64,000 nucleotides of DNA from Rikenellaceae bacterium. Lineage in GTDB: Bacteria; Bacteroidota; Bacteroidia; Bacteroidales; Rikenellaceae. The translations under genes were made by a program, and so were the position numbers. A model generated the notes under the pieces. The model did no database searches and had not been told where the DNA came from. It saw nothing but the letters and a program-made list of their open reading frames with translations. The DNA is taken from contig SUZV01000006.1 of the NCBI GenBank assembly GCA_015059715.1, positions 1-64,000 of the forward strand. The letters are read 5' to 3'. Every line of letters starts with the position of its first letter. Position 1 is the first letter of the stretch. Of the stretch, positions 46,408 to 56,130 are shown one piece after another.

Positions 46408-47811
46408 TTATTTATTACTCAACTTATTATCATACAGCGATGTTGGATAACAACCATTAAAGCAGGCCATACACAACTCCGAGCGTCCGCCAGCCTTAAG
46501 CAACGACTCCTCTGAGAGGAACTCCAACGAATCGGCCTCGATAGCCTTGCATGCCTCATCACGATTCATACGCGAACAGAGCAACTCCTCGCGCGTAGAC
46601 ATATCGATACCATAGAAGCAGGGGTTGGTGATAGCTGGACTGGCGATACGCACGTGTACCTCCTTAGCTCCAGCCTCCTTAAGCAGACGAACAATACGTA
46701 GCGACGTAGTACCTCGCACAATAGAGTCGTCGATAAGAACTACCGACTTATCCTTAACCAACGAGCGCACCGCCGAGAGCTTCATACGCACACCCTTCTC
46801 GCGCATCTCCTGCGATGGCTGGATAAACGTGCGCGCAATATACTTATTCTTAATAAGACCCATCTCGTAAGGTATACCACTCGCCTCGGAGTAGCCGATG
46901 GCAGCACTGATACTCGAATCAGGTACACCGATAACCACATCAGCCTTAATAGGCGACTGCTCATAGAGATAGCGGCCCGAGAGCTTGCGGAAAGCGTGTA
47001 CGTTACACCCCTCGATATCACTATCGGGACGAGCAAAGTAGATATACTCCATAGCGCACATAAGGTGTCGCTGGTAGAGAGAGTAGTTGTTTGAGCGTAT
47101 GCCATGGTGGTCAATAGTGACAATCTCACCAGGCTCGATGTCGCGGATAAACTCCGCACCGATGATATCGAAGGCACAGGTCTCCGAGCTTATGACATAA
47201 CCATCACCAAGCTTACCTATTGAGAGAGGTCTAAGACCATGCTTATCTCGACAAGCGTAGATACGATTCTTGGTCATAATGAGGAAGGCAAAGGCTCCCT
47301 CAAGCATATTGAGGGCCTCGATAATGTTATCTATACGCCTCTTCTCGCTCTTCTCCTTCTTGATAAGATGGGCCAACAGCTCGCTATCGCTCGACGAGTG
47401 AAAGAGGCTGCCTCGCACCTCAAGGTAATGTGCCAACTCCTTAGAGTTTACAAGATTACCATTATGGGCAAGGGCAAAGTCACCCGTATAGTGATTAAAC
47501 GAGAAGGGCTGCACGTTGTTGGCACCTCCGCCACCCGTTGTCGAGTAGCGCACATGGCCTATAGCTATGCGGCCCTTGAGGCGCGAGAGTTTCTGCTGAT
47601 TAAAGACCTCCGTAACCAAGCCTTCGCCCTTTACCGTATTGAGCTTGTCGCCATCGAATGCCGAGATACCACAAGCCTCCTGTCCGCGATGCTGCAGAGC
47701 GTGCAGACCGTAGTAGGCCAGATTTGGCGCATCGTCAACACCAAAGATACCAAACACTCCGCACTCCTCGTGCAGGTCATCGCCATATATATCTAATGAA
47801 TCCTTAAGCAT
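46408..47811 (-). CDS. purF: Amidophosphoribosyltransferase
   Basis: First committed step: PRPP plus glutamine to phosphoribosylamine. 467 residues. The N-terminal glutaminase nucleophile is Cys17 in EECGVFGIFG, so a 16-residue propeptide is probably removed. The PRPP-binding loop is VVLIDDSIVRGTTS. The C-terminal cysteine cluster (SELCMACFNGCYP) suggests the Bacillus-type enzyme with a [4Fe-4S] cluster. Cotranscribed, 6 bases behind purC. Confidence 0.97.
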   Translation of the reverse strand: MLKDSLDIYGDDLHEECGVFGIFGVDDAPNLAYYGLHALQHRGQEACGISAFDGDKLNTVKGEGLVTEVFNQQKLSRLKGRIAIGHVRYSTTGGGGANNVQPFSFNHYTGDFALAHNGNLVNSKELAHYLEVRGSLFHSSSDSELLAHLIKKEKSEKRRIDNIIEALNMLEGAFAFLIMTKNRIYACRDKHGLRPLSIGKLGDGYVISSETCAFDIIGAEFIRDIEPGEIVTIDHHGIRSNNYSLYQRHLMCAMEYIYFARPDSDIEGCNVHAFRKLSGRYLYEQSPIKADVVIGVPDSSISAAIGYSEASGIPYEMGLIKNKYIARTFIQPSQEMREKGVRMKLSAVRSLVKDKSVVLIDDSIVRGTTSLRIVRLLKEAGAKEVHVRIASPAITNPCFYGIDMSTREELLCSRMNRDEACKAIEADSLEFLSEESLLKAGGRSELCMACFNGCYPTSLYDNKLSNK

Positions 47812-47817
47812 ACCTAT

Positions 47818-48537
47818 TTATTTATTAAGTGCGTTACACAGACGACTGGCCACCTCTTGATAGGTCTCCCTGACACGTCCTAAGTCGCGACGGAAGCGAT
47901 CCTTATCCATACACTCGCCCGTCTCGATATCCCATATACGGCAGGTGTCGGGCGTAAGCTCATCGGCAAGAACCAACTCACCATCTGACGAGCGGCCAAA
48001 CTCAACCTTAAAGTCTACAAGACGAATACCTACGCCTGCGTATAACTCCGTAAGCAGAGTGTTGACACGTGCCGATATCTCGTATATCTTAACCAACTCC
48101 TCGTATGTCGCCAAGCCCAACGCTACGGCGTGGTGGTCGTTGATAAGGGGGTCACCAAGCTCCTCATCCTTAAGGCAGAGGTCGAAAATCGTATTCTCGG
48201 GAACAACACCCTCGTCAATACCAAGACGCTTGGCCATAGAGCCTGCGATGACATTGCGGACGATAACCTCGAAGGGCAGGTGCTCAACAACCCTACACAG
48301 CTGCGAGGTCTCGTCTATCTGCTCGACAAAGTGCGTATTTATACCGTTAGCCTCTAAGAAGGCCAAGATATTTGACGATATCGCACAGTTCATCTTGCCC
48401 TTATTCTCAATCTTGGCACGTTTGATATTGTAGAATGCCGTAGCATCATCCTTGAAACGCACAACAACGCGCTCCGAGCAATCCGTAGCATATATCAACT
48501 TGCTCTTACCCTCGTAAAGCAACTCTAACTGTTTCAT
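47818..48537 (-). CDS. purC: SAICAR synthetase
   Basis: Ligates aspartate to CAIR with ATP. 239 residues: LLYEGKSKLIY, VVRFKDDATAFYNIKRA, PFEVIVRNVIAGSMAKRLG and LVDFKVEFGR with LADELTPDTCRIW. Compact bacterial form without fusion. 9 bases behind purL. Confidence 0.97.
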   Translation of the reverse strand: MKQLELLYEGKSKLIYATDCSERVVVRFKDDATAFYNIKRAKIENKGKMNCAISSNILAFLEANGINTHFVEQIDETSQLCRVVEHLPFEVIVRNVIAGSMAKRLGIDEGVVPENTIFDLCLKDEELGDPLINDHHAVALGLATYEELVKIYEISARVNTLLTELYAGVGIRLVDFKVEFGRSSDGELVLADELTPDTCRIWDIETGECMDKDRFRRDLGRVRETYQEVASRLCNALNK

Positions 48538-48546
48538 ACCCTATAT

Positions 48547-51500
48547 CTATCGCTTGGTAAAATAGTTAACGGCATTTGCGAAGATATCCTGAACCTTCTC
48601 GCCACTAATATTCTTCATCAAATCGCGCTCATAACGCTCCGTATGGCCCATCTTACCGAGAATCTGACCCGATGGGTCGATGATACCCTCGATAGCGAAG
48701 CTCGAACCATTAGGGTTATAGGGGGCATCTGTCGTAGGACGATTCTCGCTGTCTACATACTGGAAGGCCACCTGACCATTGTGGAATAGCTCCTCGGCCA
48801 GTTCGTCGCTAACGACAAACTTACCCTCGCCATGACTTACAGCGATAGAGTGAATATCGCCCACCTCGAATGATGACAACCAGGGCGATGCTACAGTGCC
48901 GACACGTGTCGATACAATCTGCGATATATGTCGGTTGATATCGTTACGGAAGAGCGTAGGCGATGCCTTGGTAACCATACCCAAGCGGCCATAAGGCAAA
49001 AGACCCGACTTGACCAACGCCTGGAAACCATTGCATATACCAAGCATCAGGCCACCACGCTCGAGCAGCGCATGAACAGCATCGCTGACACGCTTATTAT
49101 TGAGCACATTGGCGATAAACTTACCACTGCCATCGGGCTCATCACCCGCCGAGAAACCTCCACTAAGTGCCATGATATGGCATCGTGAGATATGCTCAAC
49201 CATCTCGTCGATAGAGGCGATAACATCATCGCCTGTAAGATTCTTAAATACCGACATCTCAACCTCGGCACCTGCGCGCTCGAAGGCTCGTTGCGTGTCG
49301 TAGTCGCAGTTCGTACCCGGGAATACAGGGATATAGACCTTAACCTTATCGACGCTCTCGCCCTTATAGGTGTACTGATGTATACGACCATCGCTGACGC
49401 GCGTAGGAACACCTGCAGCACCCCTATCGGCATATACCGATGTATACTTTACGGTATTGGCCTCAAGAAGCTCATCGAGAGTAAGACGTGTACCATTTAT
49501 AAAGATAGCCTCCTCGGATATGGTCTTACCAATAAGCTCCGCCGCAGGGAAGTTAAGCGTGCGGCGGCTCTCAACAACGATAGAGCCATAAGAGTAGTTG
49601 TAGAGCATCTGCTCATCGCACTCGACAGCAGCACCTACCCTATTACCAAACGACATCTTTGAGATAGCCTCGGCAACACCACCAAAGCCTACAGCCCACG
49701 CGGCTGTGATATCGCCCTCGGCAATCTTCGTACTCACAAAGTCGAAGTTACGCTTAAGCTGCTCGGTATCGGGCATATAGTTAGCCTCGGGCGTATGACG
49801 TATTACATATATCTTGCGCCCTGCTTGCTTGAACTCTGGACTAATGACCGTGCGAGCATCTACCGTAGTGATACCAAAGGCCATAAGCATTGGGGGAACG
49901 TTGATGTCGCGGAACGTACCGCTCATCGAGTCCTTACCTCCGATAGATGGTAGACCCAGGGCCACCTGCATCTTCAGTGCTCCAAGCAGAGCAGAGAGAG
50001 GCTTGCCCCACGACTGTGCATCGCTCATGCGCTCGAAATACTCCTGATACGAGAAACGCATATTGTCGTAACGAGCACCTGCCGCAACAACCTTAGCGCA
50101 TGCATCAACAACAGCGTATGCAGCACCATGATATGGACTCCACTTTGCGATATATGGGTTATAGCCATAGGCCATAATGCTTGCCGTATTTGTAAAGCCT
50201 ACGCCAACAGGCAACTTCTGCACCGATACCTGAGTCTCGGTTGTCTGCGTCTTACCACCGAAAGGCATAAGCACCGTAGAGGCTCCAATCGTTGAGTCAA
50301 ACATCTCGATAAGACCCTTCTGCGACACCACATTGTCGTCCGAAAGGATGGTCTTCATACGCTTCGTTATCGTAGCACCCTCAACATTACGCTCAAACGG
50401 ATTCTTCTCCTCAACACCACCGATACGAATCTTGGTGTAGTGCTTAGCACCTGCCGAGTCGATAAAGTCACGCGACAAATCCACAACGAGCTGACCTGCC
50501 GAGAACATACGCATACGGCGCGTATCCGTAACATCGGCAACATATGTAACCTCAACATTCTCCTCGTGACACAGAGCCATAAAAGCCTCCATATCCTTGC
50601 GCTCGATAACCACCGACATACGCTCCTGCGACTCGCTGATAGCAAGCTCCGAGAAGTTCAAACCCTTATATTTCGTTGGTACGCGGTCAAGGTAGATGTC
50701 CAAGCCATCGGTAAGCTCGCCAATAGCCACGCTGACACCACCAGCACCAAAATCGTTTGACTTCTTGATAAGACGTGTGACATCGCCACGACGGAACAGA
50801 CGAGCAAGCTTACGCTCCTCGGGAGCATTACCCTTCTGCACCTCCGAGCTACACTCCTCAAGCGAGCTGAGCGTATGCTCCTTAGACGAACCTGTAGCAC
50901 CACCTACACCATCACGTCCTGTGCGACCACCGAGAAGAAGTACCACATCGCCAGGCGCAGGACTCTCGCGGCGCACGTTTTCAGCCTTGACAGCACCTAC
51001 AACAGCACCTACCTCAAGACGCTTAGCAACATAGTCGGGATGGTATACCTCGCGCACATGTGTCGTAGCAAGACCTATCTGGTTACCATAGCTTGAGTAG
51101 CCTGCCGCAGCCTTTGTCGAGATGATACGCTGAGGAAGCTTACCTGCCATAGTCTCACTAACGGGCTTATAGATATCGCCAGCACCCGTAACGCGCATAG
51201 CCTGGTATACATAGCTACGGCCCGACAATGGGTCACGAATAGCACCACCAAGACATGTTGAAGCACCACCGAAAGGCTCAATCTCGGTAGGATGGTTATG
51301 TGTCTCGTTCTTAAACTGCAACAACCAACGCTCCATAACGCCATCAACATCGACATTTACAAAGATGCTGCATGCGTTATTCTCCTCGCTCTGCTCCATA
51401 TCATCGAGCTTGCCGAGCTTACGTAGATAGCGAGCTCCAATCGTAGCGAGCTCCATAAGACAGAGGCTCTTCTGCTCGCGCCCCAGCTCCTTGCGGATAT

Positions 51501-52254
51501 CGCGCATAAGCTCCAGCGACGACTCAAACTCGCCTCTCATGAAGGACTCGTCGATGGTTATCTCCTCAATCTCCGTTGTGAAGGTCGTATGACGACAATG
51601 GTCACTCCAGTAGGTATCCAATATACGGAGCTCGGTCTCCACAGGGTCGCGGCCCTCCTTACGGAAGTAGTTTACAACCTCGCGCAGGTCATCGGCATTC
51701 ATTGCCAAGCCATTGCGCTTGCAATACTCCGCAAGCTCCTCATCCTTCATCTGGCAGAAGCCTTCGAGGATAGCCACAGGCTTTATCTCGGCACTCTCAG
51801 CATCGCTGAGCACCTCAAGGTTCTTCTTACGCGACTCTACGGCGTTGATAAGATACTTCTCGATGCGAGCCATATCCTCCTCCGTAACACTCTTGTCGAA
51901 GATATATAGTCGCGACGACTTAATCTTCACCTCGGCATTAGGCTCGATAAGGTGTACGCAGTCGACAGCCGAAGCAGCACGCTGGTCAAACTGACCTGGC
52001 AGGAACTCAACAGCCAAGAATGGCATACCCTGCATATCGCACTCATCGGTAACGCTATCGGTAACCACCTCACCAAAGACTGTGTAGCGGCTACGCTCCA
52101 AGAGCTCATCGCTAAAGCCAAAGAGGTCGTATACGTTGACATAACGTAGCTGCTCGATGCCGAGCCCGAGATTAGTATTTAGTTCGTTGCGTAATGTGTC
52201 GGCCTCAACCTGAAAGCGAGAGTACTTCTCGACATATATACGGCGATTCTTCAT
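48547..52254 (-). CDS. purL: FGAM synthetase, single-chain form
   Basis: Converts FGAR to FGAM with glutamine and ATP. The 1235-residue chain is the large form in which the PurQ glutaminase is fused, so no purS or purQ is needed. An N-terminal PurS-like segment is followed by the two PurM-like halves (RDTYWSDHCRHTTF near the start of the first; MPFGGKTQTTETQVSV and PSIGGKDSMSGTF later). The C-terminal glutaminase (about 980-1235) has VYIPVFPGTNCDYDTQRAF and the catalytic Cys in MLGICNGFQALVKSGLLP. 35 bases behind purE. Confidence 0.97.
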   Translation of the reverse strand: MKNRRIYVEKYSRFQVEADTLRNELNTNLGLGIEQLRYVNVYDLFGFSDELLERSRYTVFGEVVTDSVTDECDMQGMPFLAVEFLPGQFDQRAASAVDCVHLIEPNAEVKIKSSRLYIFDKSVTEEDMARIEKYLINAVESRKKNLEVLSDAESAEIKPVAILEGFCQMKDEELAEYCKRNGLAMNADDLREVVNYFRKEGRDPVETELRILDTYWSDHCRHTTFTTEIEEITIDESFMRGEFESSLELMRDIRKELGREQKSLCLMELATIGARYLRKLGKLDDMEQSEENNACSIFVNVDVDGVMERWLLQFKNETHNHPTEIEPFGGASTCLGGAIRDPLSGRSYVYQAMRVTGAGDIYKPVSETMAGKLPQRIISTKAAAGYSSYGNQIGLATTHVREVYHPDYVAKRLEVGAVVGAVKAENVRRESPAPGDVVLLLGGRTGRDGVGGATGSSKEHTLSSLEECSSEVQKGNAPEERKLARLFRRGDVTRLIKKSNDFGAGGVSVAIGELTDGLDIYLDRVPTKYKGLNFSELAISESQERMSVVIERKDMEAFMALCHEENVEVTYVADVTDTRRMRMFSAGQLVVDLSRDFIDSAGAKHYTKIRIGGVEEKNPFERNVEGATITKRMKTILSDDNVVSQKGLIEMFDSTIGASTVLMPFGGKTQTTETQVSVQKLPVGVGFTNTASIMAYGYNPYIAKWSPYHGAAYAVVDACAKVVAAGARYDNMRFSYQEYFERMSDAQSWGKPLSALLGALKMQVALGLPSIGGKDSMSGTFRDINVPPMLMAFGITTVDARTVISPEFKQAGRKIYVIRHTPEANYMPDTEQLKRNFDFVSTKIAEGDITAAWAVGFGGVAEAISKMSFGNRVGAAVECDEQMLYNYSYGSIVVESRRTLNFPAAELIGKTISEEAIFINGTRLTLDELLEANTVKYTSVYADRGAAGVPTRVSDGRIHQYTYKGESVDKVKVYIPVFPGTNCDYDTQRAFERAGAEVEMSVFKNLTGDDVIASIDEMVEHISRCHIMALSGGFSAGDEPDGSGKFIANVLNNKRVSDAVHALLERGGLMLGICNGFQALVKSGLLPYGRLGMVTKASPTLFRNDINRHISQIVSTRVGTVASPWLSSFEVGDIHSIAVSHGEGKFVVSDELAEELFHNGQVAFQYVDSENRPTTDAPYNPNGSSFAIEGIIDPSGQILGKMGHTERYERDLMKNISGEKVQDIFANAVNYFTKR

Positions 52255-52289
52255 AATCAGCAGTTTGTAATTAGCAATTATTGATGTTA

Positions 52290-52757
52290 CTATAGCTCAG
52301 CCTGAAGCACCTTCTCGGTCTGAGCCTTGCGGAAGGCTACAAGACGCTCCTCAAGAGCCTTGTCCGTAAGAGCAAATATCGAAGCGGCGATAAGCGCAGC
52401 ATTCTTCGCTCCGTTGATAGCCGTAGTAGATACTGGAATACCACCAGGCATCTGCACGATAGAGAGCAAAGAGTCCATACCACCCAATGCCGAGGTCTTG
52501 ATAGGCACACCGATAACAGGCACTGTAGTTAAGGCTGCGGTGACACCTGCAACGTGTGCTGCACCACCAGCACCTGCGATGATAGCACCTATGCCACGCT
52601 CACGTGCCGACTTAGCATACTCAAACATTAGGTCGGGAGTGCGGTGCGCACTGATAACGCGCTTCTCGTACTCGATACCCAACTCCTCTAAAGTCTCGAC
52701 TGCGGCCTTCATAACATCCCAGTCGCTGGTAGAACCCATAATAACTGCTACTTTCAT
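52290..52757 (-). CDS. purE: N5-CAIR mutase / AIR carboxylase catalytic subunit
   Basis: A 155-residue Pur[31 protein letters not shown] (active-site His), [19 protein letters not shown] and [20 protein letters not shown]. Class I PurE needs PurK to make N5-CAIR; class II uses CO2 directly. No purK lies in the window, so either it is elsewhere or this enzyme works alone; the sequence does not decide. First gene of the operon. A possible promoter lies in the leader (GATATTTG near 52777 with TTG about 21 bases upstream). Confidence 0.95.
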   Translation of the reverse strand: MKVAVIMGSTSDWDVMKAAVETLEELGIEYEKRVISAHRTPDLMFEYAKSARERGIGAIIAGAGGAAHVAGVTAALTTVPVIGVPIKTSALGGMDSLLSIVQMPGGIPVSTTAINGAKNAALIAASIFALTDKALEERLVAFRKAQTEKVLQAEL

Positions 52758-52801
52758 AATCTTGTATGTTTTAATTTCAAATATCTTCCTAAATCAAAAA
52801 A

Positions 52802-52930
52802 AATCAGCAAGTGTCCACACACACATCAAAAAACAATGACCGCCAACACACTATCACAAACCTCCCAGCCTACATATCCTCAAAATTAGCGAGTGTCCAC
52901 ACACATCAAAAAACAAGGACCGCCAACACC
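52802..52930. repeat. Direct repeat in the purE leader
   Basis: Two copies of about 46 bp, with a period of about 82: AGCAAGTGTCCACACACACA... (52805-52849) and AGCGAGTGTCCACACACATC... (52888-52930), both running through CATCAAAAAACAA and GACCGCCAACAC. The second copy carries the right arm and U-tract of the terminator at 52908. Confidence 0.8.
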
Positions 52931-53125
52931 CTAAGTATCAGCGGCCTATAGCATATACACTACTATTTTTGCAATTTTGTACATCCACAGCACAAGCGTC
53001 CAACAACTTAATTACCTGCCCACAGCAAGCAACTTGTTCCAGCTCCTGAACAACAAACTCCGAATATATCCTGCACAGGTTGTCGTGCAACGTTAACTTA
53101 CAGTGGTGGACAATACTACAATTCA
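52908..53125 (-). ncRNA. Candidate structured small RNA upstream of purE (6S-like)
   Basis: The minus strand has TACCTTTG at 53131-53138, so transcription should start near 53125. The RNA of about 185-215 nt has pairing ends (GTCCAC near the 5' end with GTGGAT near 52985; AATT with AATT), an interior of paired and open stretches (CAAC/GTTG, CTGTGC/GGGCAG) and an apical hairpin TTGTTC/GAACAA. It ends in a terminator, GGCCGC (52941-52946) with GCGGTC (52918-52923) and TTGTTTTTT. Size, rod shape and its place next to purE resemble 6S RNA, which lies beside purE in some other bacteria. The 62-codon ORF inside would begin at the transcription start and is probably spurious. Confidence 0.55.
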
Positions 53126-53130
53126 TACGA

Positions 53131-53138
53131 CAAAGGTA
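53131..53138 (-). promoter_or_regulatory. -7 element of the RNA upstream of purE
   Basis: TACCTTTG on the minus strand between the pnuT terminator and the candidate RNA. Confidence 0.65.
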
Positions 53139-53156
53139 GCACTAATTTCCCGATTT

Positions 53157-53181
53157 AAAAAGAGTGAAACGCTCTTTTTTT
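53157..53181 (-). terminator. Terminator of the thiamine operon
   Basis: AAAAAGAG (53157-53164) and CTCTTTTT (53172-53179) form a hairpin with a 7-base loop, with long A/T runs outside; an outer CCCGATT/AATCGGG pair (about 53149 and 53195) encloses it. Confidence 0.75.
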
Positions 53182-53221
53182 AACTTTTTTTTAACAATCG
53201 GGCCACATCGTGCAAAATACC

Positions 53222-53794
53222 CTATGCCGCGACTCGTACCGAGCGTCGCCAACGCATATATCCTGCCACAGCGAGCACACAGTAGATTGCGTACAACCCT
53301 GCGGTGAGAGGTATCCCCTTGTAGAGGTACAATCCCACGCTTATCATATCGACAATAAGCCACACAAGCCACTGCTCGACAAGCTTACGCGAGAGCATCC
53401 ACATAGCCACAATGCTCAGTGCCGTAGACATCGAATCGAAGAGGGGCACACGACTATCAGTAAACTCAGTAAGCACGAAGTATATCGCCACGTGCAACAC
53501 AGCGTAACAGATGACAAGTGGCAATATCCACCCTCGTGGCGTATGCTTAATTGCCCCCTTGGGCGTATCCTGACGATTACGTAGCCACACCACCAAGCCA
53601 TAGATACCTGCAGCCACATAGTAGAGCTGCATGGCCGCATTGGCATAGATACCTGCCCTAAGATAGAGCAGACCATGAACCATAGGCATTATAGCACCTA
53701 TGACCCACACCCATATATTCGCCTTATACTCCAACCAAAGATAGAGCAGGCCGAGTGTCGTGCCGATAATCTGTAGTATCAATGACCAATCCAT
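53222..53794 (-). CDS. pnuT: PnuC-family vitamin transporter, probably thiamine-specific (PnuT)
   Basis: A 190-residue membrane protein with about seven transmembrane helices, of the PnuC facilitator family: YLWLEYKANIWVWVIGAIMPMVHGLLYL, AGIYANAAMQLYYVAAGIYG and KLVEQWLVWLIVDMISVGLYLYKG. PnuC moves nicotinamide riboside; PnuT moves thiamine. The thiamine assignment rests on its position behind a TonB-dependent receptor controlled by a THI-box, 47 bases apart. It would take thiamine across the inner membrane. The thiamine pyrophosphokinase that often follows is not here. Confidence 0.88.
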   Translation of the reverse strand: MDWSLILQIIGTTLGLLYLWLEYKANIWVWVIGAIMPMVHGLLYLRAGIYANAAMQLYYVAAGIYGLVVWLRNRQDTPKGAIKHTPRGWILPLVICYAVLHVAIYFVLTEFTDSRVPLFDSMSTALSIVAMWMLSRKLVEQWLVWLIVDMISVGLYLYKGIPLTAGLYAIYCVLAVAGYMRWRRSVRVAA

Positions 53795-53841
53795 AACATC
53801 AGTGTTTTTAACTTAGAAGTTATCTTAATTTTTGTCAGAGG

Positions 53842-56091
53842 CTAAAAGTTGACAGTTATATTACCCAAAAAGTTAATCGGTGCTTGTGGAAAGTAGAAAG
53901 CCTCGTCATATCGCTCGCCATCCCACATATATGAGTAGCCATAACCATTTGATTCATACAGCGTTGAAAACAGGTTATTAATAGCCAATCCAAAGCGCAC
54001 GCTACCACCATTGCCTATAGCTATACGATAGCCCAGGTCGAGGTTGGTAACAGTGTAGGCATCGAGCGACAGAGCCTCAATCTCGTTATTCGTAAAGTAC
54101 TGTTTGCCAACATACTGCGTATGCCACAACAGCGAGAACCCTGCGACGTGAAAGTCTGCCGAGAGCGACCCAACGACCGAGGGCGAGTATGAGATAGTCA
54201 TATCACCGAGATTTTGACCAAAGGTTGGACTATCCTTCAGCTCATCAACATACTCCTCGATAACATTCTGCGAGAGCGTAGCATTTGCCGAGAGCGTGAG
54301 CCACTTTGTTGTTCTCCACGAGGCCATAAGCTCGACACCTCGACGATAGCTTCTGTCGACATTTACATTAAGCGCATCGTCACCATCGTTGACCATACCC
54401 GTAGCCACCAACTGATTATGGTAGAGCATATAGTATAGGTTTACGCCCACCGATAGACGTGGCGAGGTGTAGTTATACCCAAGCTCAAAGTCGTATAGAC
54501 GCTCCGACTCGGGGTAGCTATCATCTGCTGCAAACATATAGCGGTCCGTAAAGTCCGAGCGCGTAGGCTCGCGATTTGCAATAGCTGCCGAGACAAAGAG
54601 GTTGTGTCCACCGCGCTTATAACTCAAGCCCACGTGCGGATTGAGGAAGTGGTACTGCTTATCGACATCGATGGGCTGCATATATACCCCATCATCACCC
54701 CATATGGAGTTGTCGTTAACGCCCCACGCTTTATAGTGAACATAGCGGTACTGCATATCACCAAAGAGGTGGATGTTGTTACCCTTGTCGTCACTAAGCA
54801 CCCTCCACTCGGCTCGTACAAAGATGTTGGCATCCTGCTTGGTAACATCGTTGTCGTACCAGCGACCAGCGACATCGCCACTATCCATGCCATCGACCCA
54901 CGACACCGTTCCCCAGTGTGGACATGTATAGTAGCTCCACGAGCCGCCAAACGTAAGGTTTAACCTTGATGTGTTGTAGCTGGCGGCCATATTTGCTCCT
55001 CCGAGGTGGTTACGCATAAGCTTATGGCGTATAAGGTCAGCCTGCTCAGAGCTAACGCCCTTAAGGTTTGTATAACCCTCCAACCACGCATCATCTTTAT
55101 ACTGGTTATAGTAGCCATAGCCATAGGTATAAAATAGCGTAGCATTTAGCTGCCAGAGCCTATTAAAGCGGTGGTTTACAACTAAATGGTTATTAATTTG
55201 AAGATAGTTATCCGTCTCGTCGTCATGGTAGTCTACGTGCGTACCATCGGCTAGCGTATATGGGCCATCCGAGGTGGTATACTGTCCCGAAGTGTGGTAT
55301 CTGCGTCCGTAGAGTGCCATATCCTCGCGCGACACACCATTATACGTAAGATAGGTCTTTGCCGAGCCACCAAACGACAACAGCTTAATGCGCGTATTAT
55401 CGGCATAGTAACCCACCTGAGCCATATAACTCTTAAGATCCGTAGCACCACGCTCGATATAGCCATCCGAGCCGATATGCGAGAGGCGAGCATCCACAAC
55501 CCAATGGTCACGCATAAGTCCCGATGTAAGGTGTACGGCCTGCTTATTGGTGTTATACGAGCCATAGGAGAGCGACGCACCACCACGAAACTCCGTTGTC
55601 AGGGCATCGGTAGTCATCGATACCGCACCGCCAAAGGCCCCCGCGCCATTTGTCGAGACTCCTGCACCGCGCTGCACCTGGATACTACCTACCGACGATA
55701 TAAGGTCTGGCGTATCGTACCAATATACCGAGTGCGAATCGGGGTTATTCATTGCCACGCCATTTACCGTAACATTTATGCGCGTAGCATCCGTACCACG
55801 CAGACGAATAGATGTTGCACCGATACCGATACCCGTCTCATTGGTGGCTATCATCGAGGGTGTCAGTGCAAGAACAGATGGCAGGTCAAGTGCATAGCTT
55901 TTACTAATTATAGACTCCTTGTCTATATCGTTGTAGGCTACGGGTGCAGTACGCGATGCCGCTGTGGTAACCACCTCAACAACACCTACATCATAGATTT
56001 GTGTAGTATCAAGTCGCTCGCGATACTCCTTCGCCCCGAGTGAGGCAACGCCCAATACTGTGAGGGCCAAAAACGAAAAAATCCTTTTCAT
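53842..56091 (-). CDS. TonB-dependent outer membrane receptor, probably for thiamine
   Basis: A 749-residue receptor: signal peptide MKRIFSFLALTVLGVASLGA, a TonB-box-like stretch (YDVGVVEVVTTAA), a plug domain (about 45-165, with PSMIATNETGIGIGATSIRLRGTDATRINVTVNGVAMNNP and VQRGAGVSTNGAGAFGGAVSM) and a C-terminal barrel ending in VNF. Substrate prediction comes from the THI-box leader and the following pnuT, the arrangement known for thiamine receptors in Bacteroides. There is no SusD-like partner, as expected for a vitamin receptor. Confidence 0.92.
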   Translation of the reverse strand: MKRIFSFLALTVLGVASLGAKEYRERLDTTQIYDVGVVEVVTTAASRTAPVAYNDIDKESIISKSYALDLPSVLALTPSMIATNETGIGIGATSIRLRGTDATRINVTVNGVAMNNPDSHSVYWYDTPDLISSVGSIQVQRGAGVSTNGAGAFGGAVSMTTDALTTEFRGGASLSYGSYNTNKQAVHLTSGLMRDHWVVDARLSHIGSDGYIERGATDLKSYMAQVGYYADNTRIKLLSFGGSAKTYLTYNGVSREDMALYGRRYHTSGQYTTSDGPYTLADGTHVDYHDDETDNYLQINNHLVVNHRFNRLWQLNATLFYTYGYGYYNQYKDDAWLEGYTNLKGVSSEQADLIRHKLMRNHLGGANMAASYNTSRLNLTFGGSWSYYTCPHWGTVSWVDGMDSGDVAGRWYDNDVTKQDANIFVRAEWRVLSDDKGNNIHLFGDMQYRYVHYKAWGVNDNSIWGDDGVYMQPIDVDKQYHFLNPHVGLSYKRGGHNLFVSAAIANREPTRSDFTDRYMFAADDSYPESERLYDFELGYNYTSPRLSVGVNLYYMLYHNQLVATGMVNDGDDALNVNVDRSYRRGVELMASWRTTKWLTLSANATLSQNVIEEYVDELKDSPTFGQNLGDMTISYSPSVVGSLSADFHVAGFSLLWHTQYVGKQYFTNNEIEALSLDAYTVTNLDLGYRIAIGNGGSVRFGLAINNLFSTLYESNGYGYSYMWDGERYDEAFYFPQAPINFLGNITVNF

Positions 56092-56130
56092 ACTTCATTT
56101 TTTTTAAGTTGAAAAGGGGTTTAAGAAAAG

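Noticed and set aside
52938-53126. 62-codon Cys-rich ORF on the minus strand
   Set aside because: Its ATG coincides with the predicted transcription start and the region folds as a structured RNA ending in a terminator; composition is odd for a protein.
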